Shown here: piece after piece, positions 13,262-20,483 of the stretch
Numbering within the stretch: the stretch's first letter is position 1
Layout: each line of letters opens with the position of its first letter
Origin: a virus
IMG/VR virus record: IMGVR_UViG_3300008261_000100
Coordinates: 1 to 30,092 of that record
DNA: 30,092 nucleotides
Strand: one strand, 5' to 3'
Notes under the pieces: generated by a model
What the model saw: the letters and a program-made list of their open reading frames with translations, nothing else
Told to the model about the DNA's origin: nothing
Database searches by the model: none
Translations under genes and position numbers: made by a program

Positions 13262-13563
13262 AACTTATGATTTTTTTCTAAATATTGAAATAACTCCTCA
13301 TATGATTGACAGATTAGTCCACTCTCATCGGTCGCCTCCATTCCACCTTCACCATACTTATTTTCAAATATGAACCATTCCACCCAATCTAACCCTTCAT
13401 CACCATAGACAAAACGTATTGAGTGTTGTAATTGTTCGTATAAGATATCAGATAATTTATATCTACCTTCCATCAAATCAAACCCGAAATCGTAAAGGTC
13501 TGATATCATTTCAGACCCTCTCTTGTAACTATCAAGTATATTAAAAAAATTTTCAAATGTCAT
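13249..13563 (-). CDS. Conserved-looking phage protein, 104 aa
   Basis: The segment LYDFGFDLMEGRYKLSD, then GLDWVEWFIFENKYG and a C-terminal CQSYEELFQYLEKNHK matches the layout of a common phage family of unknown function (GFDFFEGKY, W..WFVYEN, SYE.L..YLE). It is mostly helical and acidic. Member of the 14593-to-11834 run. Confidence 0.75.
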   Translation of the reverse strand: MTFENFFNILDSYKRGSEMISDLYDFGFDLMEGRYKLSDILYEQLQHSIRFVYGDEGLDWVEWFIFENKYGEGGMEATDESGLICQSYEELFQYLEKNHKLCIH

Positions 13564-13564
13564 C

Positions 13565-13897
13565 TTATTTCGTATATGGTGATTTAATTGTTAAATACAT
13601 TTGTTTTAAATATTCTACATCCTCATCAGTTACAATATCTTCCACTGAATTTTGAACTAATTCATCAAGGTCAACATCTAACTGTTTCAAATTTAATTTC
13701 AACTTTGAATAATCAATTTCTTTACCTAAAAATTTAACGTTTAAGTAGTCGGTTAATTCAACATCAACATATAATTCACCATCACTATCCTGATGAGTAT
13801 ACGTTTGATGTAATACAGTCATTGTAATCGCTCCGTTATGTAATGTGATATCATTCTCAATATCAATCATCAATGTTTTTGAAGTTATATTTATCAT
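13565..13897 (-). CDS. Hypothetical protein, 110 aa
   Basis: The N-terminal half is beta-rich with many Thr and His (ITMTVLHQTYTHQD) and the C-terminal half is an acidic helix (DVDLDELVQNSVEDIVTDED). No family is recognised. It lies one base from the downstream gene and 5 nt from the upstream one. Confidence 0.7.
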   Translation of the reverse strand: MINITSKTLMIDIENDITLHNGAITMTVLHQTYTHQDSDGELYVDVELTDYLNVKFLGKEIDYSKLKLNLKQLDVDLDELVQNSVEDIVTDEDVEYLKQMYLTIKSPYTK

Positions 13898-13902
13898 TTC
13901 TA

Positions 13903-14439
13903 TTATTTTAATTTAATTAATACTGTCAATCTGTGATAACCTTTCCAACTGTTTCTAACTATATCAACTTTGAAATCTAATTCTGTCATCGGTATAAAGG
14001 TATCAATTATTTGTACACCTTCAACATCTTTGGTTAATTTGTGAATAACTCTTTCAAATAAACCTGTGTTCTTATAATGTTCGTAGTAATCCTCAACAAA
14101 TTTATTGTAAGTATCAACACTTATTTGACTTGCGGTGTGTCTTGACGCTATCTTGAAGAATGCTTCAGAATATAAAGACCAACTGTTTAACCCCTCCTTG
14201 GTGTATTTTTTAACTTCACGTTTTTTACCTGTGATTGTGTTGTAGATATCATACTTAGACATTCGTGATTCCTCATCCAAAATAAATAACTCAGGATTAA
14301 AATTAATTGATTTAATTTTGTCTATAATTGAACGACCATTACCTGACCATCTAAACTTCGGTGAAGTTGATTGTCTTACCCAACCATCACCTTGGAATGA
14401 ATTTTCAAAGACAACACCACTTACCGCTCTCTTTTGCAT
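13903..14439 (-). CDS. Hypothetical protein, 178 aa
   Basis: A basic, soluble protein with a Gly/Ser/Trp-rich N-terminal part (VFENSFQGDGWVRQSTSPKF), a Lys/Arg-rich middle (ITGKKREVKKYTKEG) and a strand-rich end. No motif or family is recognised. It follows the 50-aa gene at once and is probably driven by the same promoter near 14611. Confidence 0.7.
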   Translation of the reverse strand: MQKRAVSGVVFENSFQGDGWVRQSTSPKFRWSGNGRSIIDKIKSINFNPELFILDEESRMSKYDIYNTITGKKREVKKYTKEGLNSWSLYSEAFFKIASRHTASQISVDTYNKFVEDYYEHYKNTGLFERVIHKLTKDVEGVQIIDTFIPMTELDFKVDIVRNSWKGYHRLTVLIKLK

Positions 14440-14440
14440 A

Positions 14441-14593
14441 TTATTTCAATACCATATATTTAACACCATCTACTATCTTCACAACATAGTTACCCTTCTT
14501 CTCAACTTTCTTAGTTGACTTGGCAGTTTTAGTGTTTTTCTCAGTTTCACCGTATTTCTCCTTTAACACTTCTCTCATTGAAAATCTTTCCAT
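14441..14593 (-). CDS. Small basic protein, 50 aa
   Basis: ATG 14593-14591 lies 17 nt below a TATATTTG box and opens a 51-codon frame. The product is very lysine-rich (EKNTKTAKSTKKVEKKG) with a strand-like end (NYVVKIVDGVKYMVLK). Likely a nucleic-acid-contacting or early regulatory peptide, though this is only suggested by charge and by its first position in the run. Confidence 0.65.
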   Translation of the reverse strand: MERFSMREVLKEKYGETEKNTKTAKSTKKVEKKGNYVVKIVDGVKYMVLK

Positions 14594-14610
14594 AACTCTT
14601 ATCGTTTTTA

Positions 14611-14642
14611 CAAATATAATACAACTTCAAACATCCACCAAA
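14611..14642 (-). promoter_or_regulatory. Bacteroidota-type promoter of the 14593-to-11834 gene run
   Basis: The minus strand shows TTTG (14642-14639), a 20-nt spacer and TATATTTG (14618-14611), then a short leader to ATG 14593. It sits directly behind the terminator of the 555-aa gene. Confidence 0.7.
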
Positions 14643-14646
14643 TAAA

Positions 14647-14672
14647 AAACCCCCAATTTTACCTGGGGGTTT
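14647..14672 (-). terminator. Intrinsic terminator of the 555-aa gene
   Basis: The stem AAACCCCCA / TGGGGGTTT has an 8-nt loop and on the minus strand is followed by TTTTTTATTT. It lies 4 nt past the stop codon at 14676. Confidence 0.85.
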
Positions 14673-14675
14673 AAA

Positions 14676-16343
14676 TTATTTTACATTATATTCACTTCTT
14701 ACATCGTAGAGATAATCGGATAACATTTCATTATAGTTATTTTTATCAACACTTGGATACCATCTATCATCAGGGTCCCACTTTGGTTTTTCAATTTCAC
14801 CTTCAGATACAAGTTCCTTAAAAGTACATTCAATTTCATCATCACATCGTTCAAAATAGTCATCAAGATAATCAGGATTAACATCGTCAAAATATCGTTC
14901 AGTGTCTAAGTGTAAGATAACACCCTCATCATTCATTTTCTCAATTGTCCCATATTCTTGTAACGCATCTTTTAATAATCCATATAAATAATTAGAGTAA
15001 TCATCCGCTTCAGCGTTACTTTGAGCATTACCTAACGCACTTTGTATACTATGATTATCATCATATTTTTCAATAATATCCTCAATATCCATTTCGTCAA
15101 AATCTTCAGCAATGAATTCATCATCATCACGTTCAGCAACTTTTCTTAAAATTTCTCTAATTTCTTGCTCATTCTTATCATCTACGTAATAGTTAAGACA
15201 ATCTCTCCAATCCGTATAGTCATTATAATATAAATCCCAGGTTTCTCCCGCTAATATTAATTCAAACATTGTAACTTCAACAGTTCTTTCATATTCATTA
15301 CCCGCAGGTGTTGTAACCTTTTTCTTATATCTTCTATAAACGTAATCACCATCAACATATCTTCCAACATCATCAGGGTCTATATTAAGTGTTATATTAT
15401 AGTTAACATTAGGAGCATCAATTATACCCATATCGGCCAATTTTCTCATCATCGCTCTACCTTCAAACAATTCAGGTCTATTTTGATATAAGTCTCTGAT
15501 AACTTCATCAGGTAAATCACTTAATTTGAAATCTTGGTCTGAAGCGTATTCACTACCAAACCCTCTAATTAGATAATCATCTTCTTCTCCTTCACCACCT
15601 AAAACATAAAACAATGGTAAAATTAAATTATGATATTCTTCTTTTGGTTTATAGTTTTTAGGTCCTTTTAATTGATACATAATACCATCAGTACCAATAG
15701 CCGCAGTTAAATGACTTTTATTTATTTTAAATTTATCATTGATTGGTCTTGTTTCTCTTAATGAATAGATATATCCATATCTTGAGCGTCCACAGTGCCC
15801 CATTCTTTCTTTTTCTTCTTCCGAATCCATAGTATTTAAATCAGCCCAATAAAACCCATTACCATTTTCATCACGGAAGTCTTTAATTATATCATTTTTC
15901 TCAACATAATTAATATCACCGTTACCTACCCCTAATGAATCGTGCCATTCTTTTGACTTTTTAACTAATTCATCTAATTCTAAGTTTTTAAATGGTTTTA
16001 CATTACCATTTAAACCAACACGTACCCAATCCATAATACCAACAATTGATTGACGGTATCTGTTGACATAACTTTTATTATTAATCACATTTATGATGGT
16101 TTTATTAATTTCCTCACCTTCACCCGAATCTCTAAAATTGACATCCTTTAAATATTTTTTAATACGACCTAACATCCAAACTGCAAGACTCCCACATAAT
16201 TCATCAAGTAATTCCGCTTGGTCTTGGTCTAAACCTTCTTTGTCTGTTAATATTTTTAATTTCGAAGCTTCAAGTAGTAAGTCATCTTGAATACCCATCA
16301 TAGATTGCATCTTACTAATTTGTTCGGCTAATATATTTCTCAT
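14676..16343 (-). CDS. Large acidic protein with N-terminal ILAE tag, 555 aa
   Basis: The longest complete gene of the window. The N-terminus MRNILAEQISKMQSMMGIQ has L-A-E at residues 5-7, close to the F-I-A-E cleavage site of T4 internal-protein leaders; a second LLLEA follows near residue 24. A central stretch (about 180-200) reads ERMGHCGRSRYGYIYSLRE, recalling the HC..SLR pattern of PcfJ-like domains, followed by INKSHLTAAIG and YQLKGPKN. The C-terminal 200 residues are extremely acidic and Tyr-rich. I recall related proteins only from uncultured phages. No enzymatic role can be assigned. It is monocistronic: AATATTTATT element upstream, terminator downstream. A head-packaged protein is the best guess. 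Confidence 0.8.
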   Translation of the reverse strand: MRNILAEQISKMQSMMGIQDDLLLEASKLKILTDKEGLDQDQAELLDELCGSLAVWMLGRIKKYLKDVNFRDSGEGEEINKTIINVINNKSYVNRYRQSIVGIMDWVRVGLNGNVKPFKNLELDELVKKSKEWHDSLGVGNGDINYVEKNDIIKDFRDENGNGFYWADLNTMDSEEEKERMGHCGRSRYGYIYSLRETRPINDKFKINKSHLTAAIGTDGIMYQLKGPKNYKPKEEYHNLILPLFYVLGGEGEEDDYLIRGFGSEYASDQDFKLSDLPDEVIRDLYQNRPELFEGRAMMRKLADMGIIDAPNVNYNITLNIDPDDVGRYVDGDYVYRRYKKKVTTPAGNEYERTVEVTMFELILAGETWDLYYNDYTDWRDCLNYYVDDKNEQEIREILRKVAERDDDEFIAEDFDEMDIEDIIEKYDDNHSIQSALGNAQSNAEADDYSNYLYGLLKDALQEYGTIEKMNDEGVILHLDTERYFDDVNPDYLDDYFERCDDEIECTFKELVSEGEIEKPKWDPDDRWYPSVDKNNYNEMLSDYLYDVRSEYNVK

Positions 16344-16357
16344 TCTAAAAGTTTATT

Positions 16358-16367
16358 AATAAATATT
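16358..16367 (-). promoter_or_regulatory. ATATTTATT-type element before the 555-aa gene
   Basis: The minus strand reads AATATTTATT, inside GAATATTTATTAATAAA, which is the same 17-mer context as in front of the OmpA-like tagged gene at 18159. TATTTAT lies 15 nt from the ATG. Confidence 0.55.
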
Positions 16368-16427
16368 CAAGAAATTGTTTGAGTAAAGAATAATTATTGT
16401 ATTTTTATAAGACAAACACATCATACT

Positions 16428-16994
16428 ATGAAAACATTAATCTTGATATTGACAATCTTAGTAACGTTAAACGTTAACTCTCAAGGGGTAACTAAATACA
16501 AGTTATACTCTAAAATTTGGGAATTTGAAGGTAATTCAAGAAAAACTGTACCAAAAAATGGGGGTAATTATGACCTTTGGAAAACTGATTCTTTAATCTC
16601 TGTTATGGATACAGTTAAAATCAAAAATTACTTATACTCTTCATTCAACGAATTTAGAAAAGACTATGGTAAACCAACAGTTAAATTTTCAGACTCTTTA
16701 TCTAATGTGTGTGAAAAATTTTCAAGAACATTAACCAAAAAATACGCACACTCAGATAACATCGGTTACTATACAATGGAATGTATTAACTTATTACCAG
16801 TATTATTTATAACATCAACTAAAAAAGTTGATGGTGATATTAATAAAATAATCGCAGAAACAATATTTGATAGTTTTGTTTGTTCTGACACACATATGGA
16901 TTTATTACTATCTGAAAAATGTATAAAATTTGGAATAGGAGTGACATTATCAGGTTACACATTCAATATCGTTGTTAGAGGTATGACAAAATAA
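16428..16994 (+). CDS. Secreted CAP/SCP-domain protein
   Basis: A cleavable signal peptide is clear (MKTLILILTILVTLNVNSQG). The remainder follows the CAP (SCP/PR-1) layout: a helix with FRKDYGKPTVKFSDSLSNVC, the metal-site histidine in KYAHSDN, a TIFDSFVCSDTHMDLLL segment matching the family's W..S..H...L, then KFGIGVTLSGYTFNIVV matching the GvG....g..y.v strand. Bacterial CAP proteins act outside the cytoplasm; their substrates are mostly unknown. Three cysteines could pair. It is a monocistronic plus-strand gene between two tagged minus-strand genes. Its upstream element TATTTTTATA is a weaker match to the phage motif. Confidence 0.7.
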   Translation: MKTLILILTILVTLNVNSQGVTKYKLYSKIWEFEGNSRKTVPKNGGNYDLWKTDSLISVMDTVKIKNYLYSSFNEFRKDYGKPTVKFSDSLSNVCEKFSRTLTKKYAHSDNIGYYTMECINLLPVLFITSTKKVDGDINKIIAETIFDSFVCSDTHMDLLLSEKCIKFGIGVTLSGYTFNIVVRGMTK

Positions 16995-17023
16995 AAAAAG
17001 GGGTATGTAATATACCCCTTTTT
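16995..17023. terminator. Bidirectional intrinsic terminator
   Basis: The stem AAAAAGGGGTAT / ATACCCCTTTTT with a 5-nt loop lies between the convergent CAP gene and the OmpA-like gene. T-runs are present in both directions. Confidence 0.85.
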
Positions 17024-17025
17024 CT

Positions 17026-18159
17026 TTATTTATCAAAATAACTACAAGCCAAACTTCTACTACCTTTCCATCCTTTATTCTTACCGAATTTGATACGAAA
17101 TGGCGGTATCGTAATGTTAAACCCACCTTTATATTTGGTCATTCTAACATCATAATCAACATTTCCTATTACAGTTGGTGGTGTTTTAACAGGAATAGGT
17201 TCAGGAGTTGGTTTATATGTGTTAAATACTAAATCAAGATTTACCTTAGCATATTTATACTGTTCATAATCAGGTCTTAATTTATCTTTTTCAGCTTTAG
17301 ATAATGATGAATTCCAAGTTGGTCCTGAAGTCCCAAGTAAATTACCTGTATTAGAACCGTTAGGATTTTGAGTAATAACAGTATTATCATCTATCCCCAC
17401 ATTTAATTGTTTTAATCTATCAATTATGTATTGTTTAGCCGCGTTATTTCTTTCAGTTGATAACTGAACGAATGTTATCCCCTTAGAATATTTTCCTGCA
17501 CCTGGACTACTTTTAGGAACCCCGTTAGGTAATGTCGAACAAGACGTATCAATACTTAAACTTTTTAAATACACATTAGTTCTGTCTTTCGCCTCAGGAA
17601 TTTGTTGGATGATTCTAGCAACATTAGTGTTAATTACACTAACAATGTCCGTTTCAACCATTTGTTTAAACACATCAGTTAAAATCCACTCATTATTAAC
17701 AAAGAAATCTGAGTTAGGTGGGACTGATGCCGGCAAACTAAATGACTCAGCAGGATATTTTTTACTATCATCAGTTTTTTCAGGTTCTGTAACCACTTCA
17801 CCTTTTTTAGTAATTCGAATACTAGTATAATCACCTTTAATAAACGCCTCTAATATACCAACTGCAAATCTTTTATCACTTGCTTTAATTTCACCCCAAT
17901 TGGTTATACTTTGTTTAGAACCATTTTTCTTAAAAATTGAGATTATTTCGTTTTCATTTTTAGTAATATACGCATCCCACTGATTTTCAGGTATTGTTAC
18001 AGTATATTTACCACCACTTTGACTAAACTCATTTTTTTTAAGTTGTCTATTACCAAAATGAAGTGTTTTTTTGCCCCAACCAATACTATTTGTCTGTTCT
18101 TTTAAACTTTCTAACAGAGCTTCATATTGAGATTCTGTTATAATAATCTTATTTTTCAT
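17026..18159 (-). CDS. Tagged protein with OmpA-like C-terminal domain, 377 aa
   Basis: The N-terminus MKNKIIITESQYEALLESLK is the clearest example of the shared tag (I-T-E at 7-9). The middle holds KYTVTIPENQWDAYITKNEN. From about residue 190 the sequence resembles an OmpA-type peptidoglycan-binding fold: LKSLSIDTSCST, a LSTERNNAAKQYIIDRLKQL helix region like the L..R...V...L of OmpA, NPNGSNTGNLLGTSGPT, and YAKVNLDLVF like the RRV.l.f strand. No signal peptide is present, so the protein is not exported in the ordinary way. Packaged or ejected virion protein is a plausible inference. AATATTTATT motif upstream. Confidence 0.75.
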   Translation of the reverse strand: MKNKIIITESQYEALLESLKEQTNSIGWGKKTLHFGNRQLKKNEFSQSGGKYTVTIPENQWDAYITKNENEIISIFKKNGSKQSITNWGEIKASDKRFAVGILEAFIKGDYTSIRITKKGEVVTEPEKTDDSKKYPAESFSLPASVPPNSDFFVNNEWILTDVFKQMVETDIVSVINTNVARIIQQIPEAKDRTNVYLKSLSIDTSCSTLPNGVPKSSPGAGKYSKGITFVQLSTERNNAAKQYIIDRLKQLNVGIDDNTVITQNPNGSNTGNLLGTSGPTWNSSLSKAEKDKLRPDYEQYKYAKVNLDLVFNTYKPTPEPIPVKTPPTVIGNVDYDVRMTKYKGGFNITIPPFRIKFGKNKGWKGSRSLACSYFDK

Positions 18160-18173
18160 ATTTCAATTTTATT

Positions 18174-18183
18174 AATAAATATT
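18174..18183 (-). promoter_or_regulatory. ATATTTATT-type element before the OmpA-like gene
   Basis: The minus strand reads AATATTTATT in GAATATTTATTAATAAA, identical over 17 nt to the element before the 555-aa gene and again 15 nt from the ATG. Confidence 0.55.
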
Positions 18184-18212
18184 CAAATCTTTCCTTTTGT
18201 CAAGATTATACG

Positions 18213-18222
18213 TATATTTATA
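18213..18222 (+). promoter_or_regulatory. ATATTTATA-type element before the RlpA-like gene
   Basis: The plus strand reads TATATTTATA, then TCCT and ATG 18227. It is divergent to, and about 30 nt from, the element at 18174-18183. Confidence 0.5.
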
Positions 18223-18226
18223 TCCT

Positions 18227-18565
18227 ATGAGAGTATTAGTTCTTTTTTTATGGCTGTCTTTAATCTCAATTACTAATAGTCCTGATGTTCACACCGCAAC
18301 TTGGTATGACACCACAGGACATCCTAAAGTTCATAGAGAACATTCAACGGCAGCTTACAATCACTTACCTTTACACACTAAAGTTATCGTTATTAACTTA
18401 TCAAACAACAAATCAGATACTGTTGAGATTACCGATAGAATGGGTAATAAATCATACAACAGAATTGATTTAAGTAAAAAATCATTTGGCAAGTTAGATA
18501 ATCATAAGGTAGGACGTATAAAGGTTAAAATAATTCCTTTATTAAATGAAAAGGGGTCGAATTAG
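18227..18565 (+). CDS. RlpA-like double-psi beta-barrel exported protein
   Basis: A frame from TTG 18197 exists, but it runs through the upstream element. ATG 18227 gives a proper signal peptide (MRVLVLFLWLSLISITNSPD). The mature part is an RlpA-type double-psi barrel: HTATWYDTTGHPKVHREHST with the following TAAYNHLPLHTKVIVINL, then VEITDRMG, the family's RIDLSKKSFGKL and a final VKI strand. RlpA proteins cleave or bind denuded peptidoglycan glycan strands. The catalytic aspartate region (TDR) is present. The likely role is envelope weakening at lysis. At 112 residues it has no SPOR domain. Confidence 0.85.
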   Translation: MRVLVLFLWLSLISITNSPDVHTATWYDTTGHPKVHREHSTAAYNHLPLHTKVIVINLSNNKSDTVEITDRMGNKSYNRIDLSKKSFGKLDNHKVGRIKVKIIPLLNEKGSN

Positions 18566-18574
18566 ACCCCTTTT
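18549..18574. terminator. Bidirectional intrinsic terminator
   Basis: The stem AAAAGGGGTC / GACCCCTTTT with a 6-nt loop contains the stop codon of the RlpA-like gene. It is followed by a T-run on plus and a shorter one on minus, and serves the convergent HAD gene as well. Confidence 0.85.
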
Positions 18575-18961
18575 TTATTTCTTAAACATTAACATTGATT
18601 TGACCTCATCACAGAATAATTGTTTCTCAATGATTGGAGACCACTTTCCTTTGTAAGTTATTCCCCTGATTGGAATGTTATCAATCCAAACATACTCCTG
18701 AGCATCTTTGATTCTTGGTTTATCAGTGATTAATCCGTGATACTTGAACCCATTATCGTTCAACCACTTTTCCGTAACCTCACGGTCTTTACTTTCTCTG
18801 GCGGTGAAGAATGTAATTATATTACCTTCATCATACAACTTATTTAATTCGTCTAAAGCACCATCATATACTTTAGCATCAGGATACAAATGACTTTCTT
18901 CATTCTTAATATCATCACAGATGGTCCCATCTATATCAACCAAATAAACTCTTTTCTTCAT
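18575..18961 (-). CDS. HAD-superfamily phosphatase-like protein
   Basis: HAD motif I is VDIDGTIC (D9, D11). Motif II is FFTAR (51-55), and a conserved basic region (DKPRIKDAQEYVWIDN) provides the lysine and acidic motif IV (D95). This form, with the LDELNKLYDEGN.I.FFTARE..DR...EKWL pattern, is the LNS2/BT0820-like type found in phages and in sugar clusters. It is probably a small-molecule phosphatase in the cytoplasm, and it is different from the HAD at 9921. The stop follows a shared terminator; the start overlaps the upstream gene by 4 nt. Confidence 0.85.
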   Translation of the reverse strand: MKKRVYLVDIDGTICDDIKNEESHLYPDAKVYDGALDELNKLYDEGNIITFFTARESKDREVTEKWLNDNGFKYHGLITDKPRIKDAQEYVWIDNIPIRGITYKGKWSPIIEKQLFCDEVKSMLMFKK

Positions 18962-19269
18962 AAAATAATTTTGTTAATTAAACACATTTCGGCAAGGAAC
19001 TTTTTCAAATTCATCATAGCTTCTTTAAAATCAACTCTTGGTGTTTCATTGAATCTGATTGATTCCTCGTCGTCTTTTAATGTGTCGTCAATTCCCGTTC
19101 TAATGTCCTTTAACATACTACGTAGAACGTGTTCCTTATCGTAATTATCATCAATCTTTCTATCCATAACTTGCCCCTCCAATTCACGGCAATATTCTAT
19201 TAACTCCTGAACTTCAGGTTCATCCATTAATTCTCTGTTACTTCTAAAAATTTGACCGATTGATTTCAT
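18958..19269 (-). CDS. Helical hypothetical phage protein, 103 aa
   Basis: A strongly charged, helical protein (EPEVQELIEYCRELEGQVMD, then EHVLRSMLKDIRTGI) with a hydrophobic C-terminal end. The opening resembles small early proteins of several phages with no assigned function. It overlaps the HAD gene by 4 nt and the upstream gene by one base, which shows coupling. Confidence 0.7.
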   Translation of the reverse strand: MKSIGQIFRSNRELMDEPEVQELIEYCRELEGQVMDRKIDDNYDKEHVLRSMLKDIRTGIDDTLKDDEESIRFNETPRVDFKEAMMNLKKFLAEMCLINKIIL

Positions 19270-19484
19270 TACTCTTTAATAAACATATTGGTGTTAGCGA
19301 TTGGAACTCTTAATACAGGTAATTGTTTTTCTAATGCGTCTCTTTGCATTACTTGGTAATACCCATCATCCAAAACTTTCACAGTTGGAACGTCAGTGTA
19401 GTGAGCGATTAGGGTTGTACTTTCCGCAATCCCTTCATAAAGTTTCGCAGTTTTTGTTGTTGTGTTAAATACTAATGTTTGCAT
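19269..19484 (-). CDS. Conserved-looking small phage protein, 71 aa
   Basis: The opening MQTLVFNTTTKTAKLYEG, a central VPTVKVLDDGYYQVMQ and the ending RVPIANTNMFIKE fit a beta-rich small family that I recall as common in phages of several hosts and of unknown function. It is the first gene of the three-gene set ending with the HAD gene. Confidence 0.78.
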   Translation of the reverse strand: MQTLVFNTTTKTAKLYEGIAESTTLIAHYTDVPTVKVLDDGYYQVMQRDALEKQLPVLRVPIANTNMFIKE

Positions 19485-19531
19485 ATAATTTTCTTTTTAA
19501 TAAAGGTAACTAAATTTATTATACAACTCAA

Positions 19532-19541
19532 CTATTTATAC
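19532..19541 (+). promoter_or_regulatory. ATATTTATA-type element before the 165-aa gene
   Basis: The plus strand reads CTATTTATAC, with TATTTAT 18 nt from ATG 19558. The intergenic region is divergent to the gene at 19484. Confidence 0.4.
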
Positions 19542-19557
19542 ATATAAATTTAACATT

Positions 19558-20055
19558 ATGAGATTAGGAGAACAACCTGAAAAATTAAGACACACGATTG
19601 TTAAACGTTTTTATAAAACCACAGATTTACTTGAAAATATCTTAGACCGTGAGTTTGATTATATTGAATATGGTGATATATTAAACCAAGTTAGTAAATT
19701 ACTTAAATTATTTGGTATTAAATCTGATGATTTAAGACTTGACACATCATACATTGTTAATTTTATTAAATTAAACGACGATAGTTTAGCAAACGAAGAT
19801 TACGATAATTTAATTGAACCTCAATTTAATACTTATCAAATACCTTATTGGGTTGTTGAGTCTAATATTGTTAGAACTGAATACATGGAAGAAGTTGAGT
19901 CGTATGGTGATAGTTCCGACGCTATTAATCTATTTAAGGAATTAGAATATGACGGTGCGATAGATTTATATAGTGGTAAAGAAATAAGTCAGGACCATTT
20001 AGATGGTTCAATGGATGATTGGGGTATTCGCGAACGTTATGTTAAACCAATTTAA
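19558..20055 (+). CDS. Hypothetical protein, 165 aa
   Basis: An acidic soluble protein with a helical N-terminal half (LRHTIVKRFYKTTDLLENIL, LNQVSKLLKLFGIKSDDLRL) and an acidic second half ending in WGIRERYVKPI. No family is recognised and no signal peptide or tag is present. It is monocistronic on the plus strand; the stop overlaps that of the convergent 33-aa frame. Confidence 0.75.
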   Translation: MRLGEQPEKLRHTIVKRFYKTTDLLENILDREFDYIEYGDILNQVSKLLKLFGIKSDDLRLDTSYIVNFIKLNDDSLANEDYDNLIEPQFNTYQIPYWVVESNIVRTEYMEEVESYGDSSDAINLFKELEYDGAIDLYSGKEISQDHLDGSMDDWGIRERYVKPI

Positions 20056-20153
20056 TTCCCCTTCACTTTACTAACAATCAATTGTGTGATTACAACTAAA
20101 ATAACAACAGAACCTAATGTTGTTTGTAATATGGCTTCGGTATTGTGTATCAT
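20052..20153 (-). CDS. Single-helix membrane peptide, 33 aa
   Basis: ATG 20153-20151 opens a 34-codon frame. Residues about 8-27 (ILQTTLGSVVILVVITQLIV) form one strong membrane segment followed by SKVKGN. It is separated by 10 nt from the broken gene upstream. Small size keeps the call tentative. Comparable single-helix peptides are common in phages. Confidence 0.5.
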   Translation of the reverse strand: MIHNTEAILQTTLGSVVILVVITQLIVSKVKGN

Positions 20154-20163
20154 AATATAAGTT

Positions 20164-20407
20164 TTACTTATCATCATCAATAACCATACCAGAACTCAAC
20201 CTTTTTTTCAATTTCTTTAAATCTTTTATGATTTTATCATAATCAATTTGAGATGAATACTCGCCACACCGCGGCGAGTTTAATTGTTTATCAATTATCT
20301 TCTTAATCAATTTTCCAATAGTTTCATCCATACCATTCACATTAAAATGTGCAGATAACGTGGTCTCCAAACTCATCGTCGTCATAGTCAAAAATTGTCT
20401 CGTTCAT
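20164..20407 (-). pseudogene. Small gene split by a +1 shift at TTT TAA
   Basis: ATG 20407-20405 follows the TATATTTATA element and opens a 21-codon acidic frame (MNETIFDYDDDEFGDHVICT) that stops at TAA 20344-20342. The last sense codon is TTT within TTTTAA. A +1 slip (TTT onto TTT) moves into the frame NVNGMDETIGKLIKKIIDKQ, which runs on to 20164 and gives a coherent product of about 80 residues. The alternative is to start the second frame at MTMTTMSLET (20391) or MDETIG (20331). The first looks like noise. Three readings are possible: programmed frameshift, a true one-base mutation, or a homopolymer error in the sequence. Function unknown. Confidence 0.55.
20259..20279. repeat. GC-rich inverted repeat inside the split gene
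   Basis: A 7-bp perfect inverted repeat (ACTCGCC / GGCGAGT) surrounds a 7-nt ACACCGC loop. It is the most GC-rich 21 bases of the local sequence and lies in the coding frame (residues SPRCGEYSS). Confidence 0.55.
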
Positions 20408-20427
20408 ATCTTTTCGGGGGTTAAACT

Positions 20428-20437
20428 TATAAATATA
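20428..20437 (-). promoter_or_regulatory. ATATTTATA-type element before the split gene
   Basis: The minus strand reads TATATTTATA. It forms a divergent pair with the plus-strand element at 20447-20456, the two TATTTAT cores being 12 nt apart. Confidence 0.5.
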
Positions 20438-20446
20438 CCCCACCAC

Positions 20447-20456
20447 ATATTTATAA
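20447..20456 (+). promoter_or_regulatory. ATATTTATA-type element before the L,D-transpeptidase-like gene
   Basis: The plus strand reads ATATTTATAA, about 29 nt before ATG 20484, with an A-rich leader. It is divergent to the element at 20428-20437. Confidence 0.5.
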
Positions 20457-20483
20457 TTAAAATAAACAAAAAAAATTTAAATT

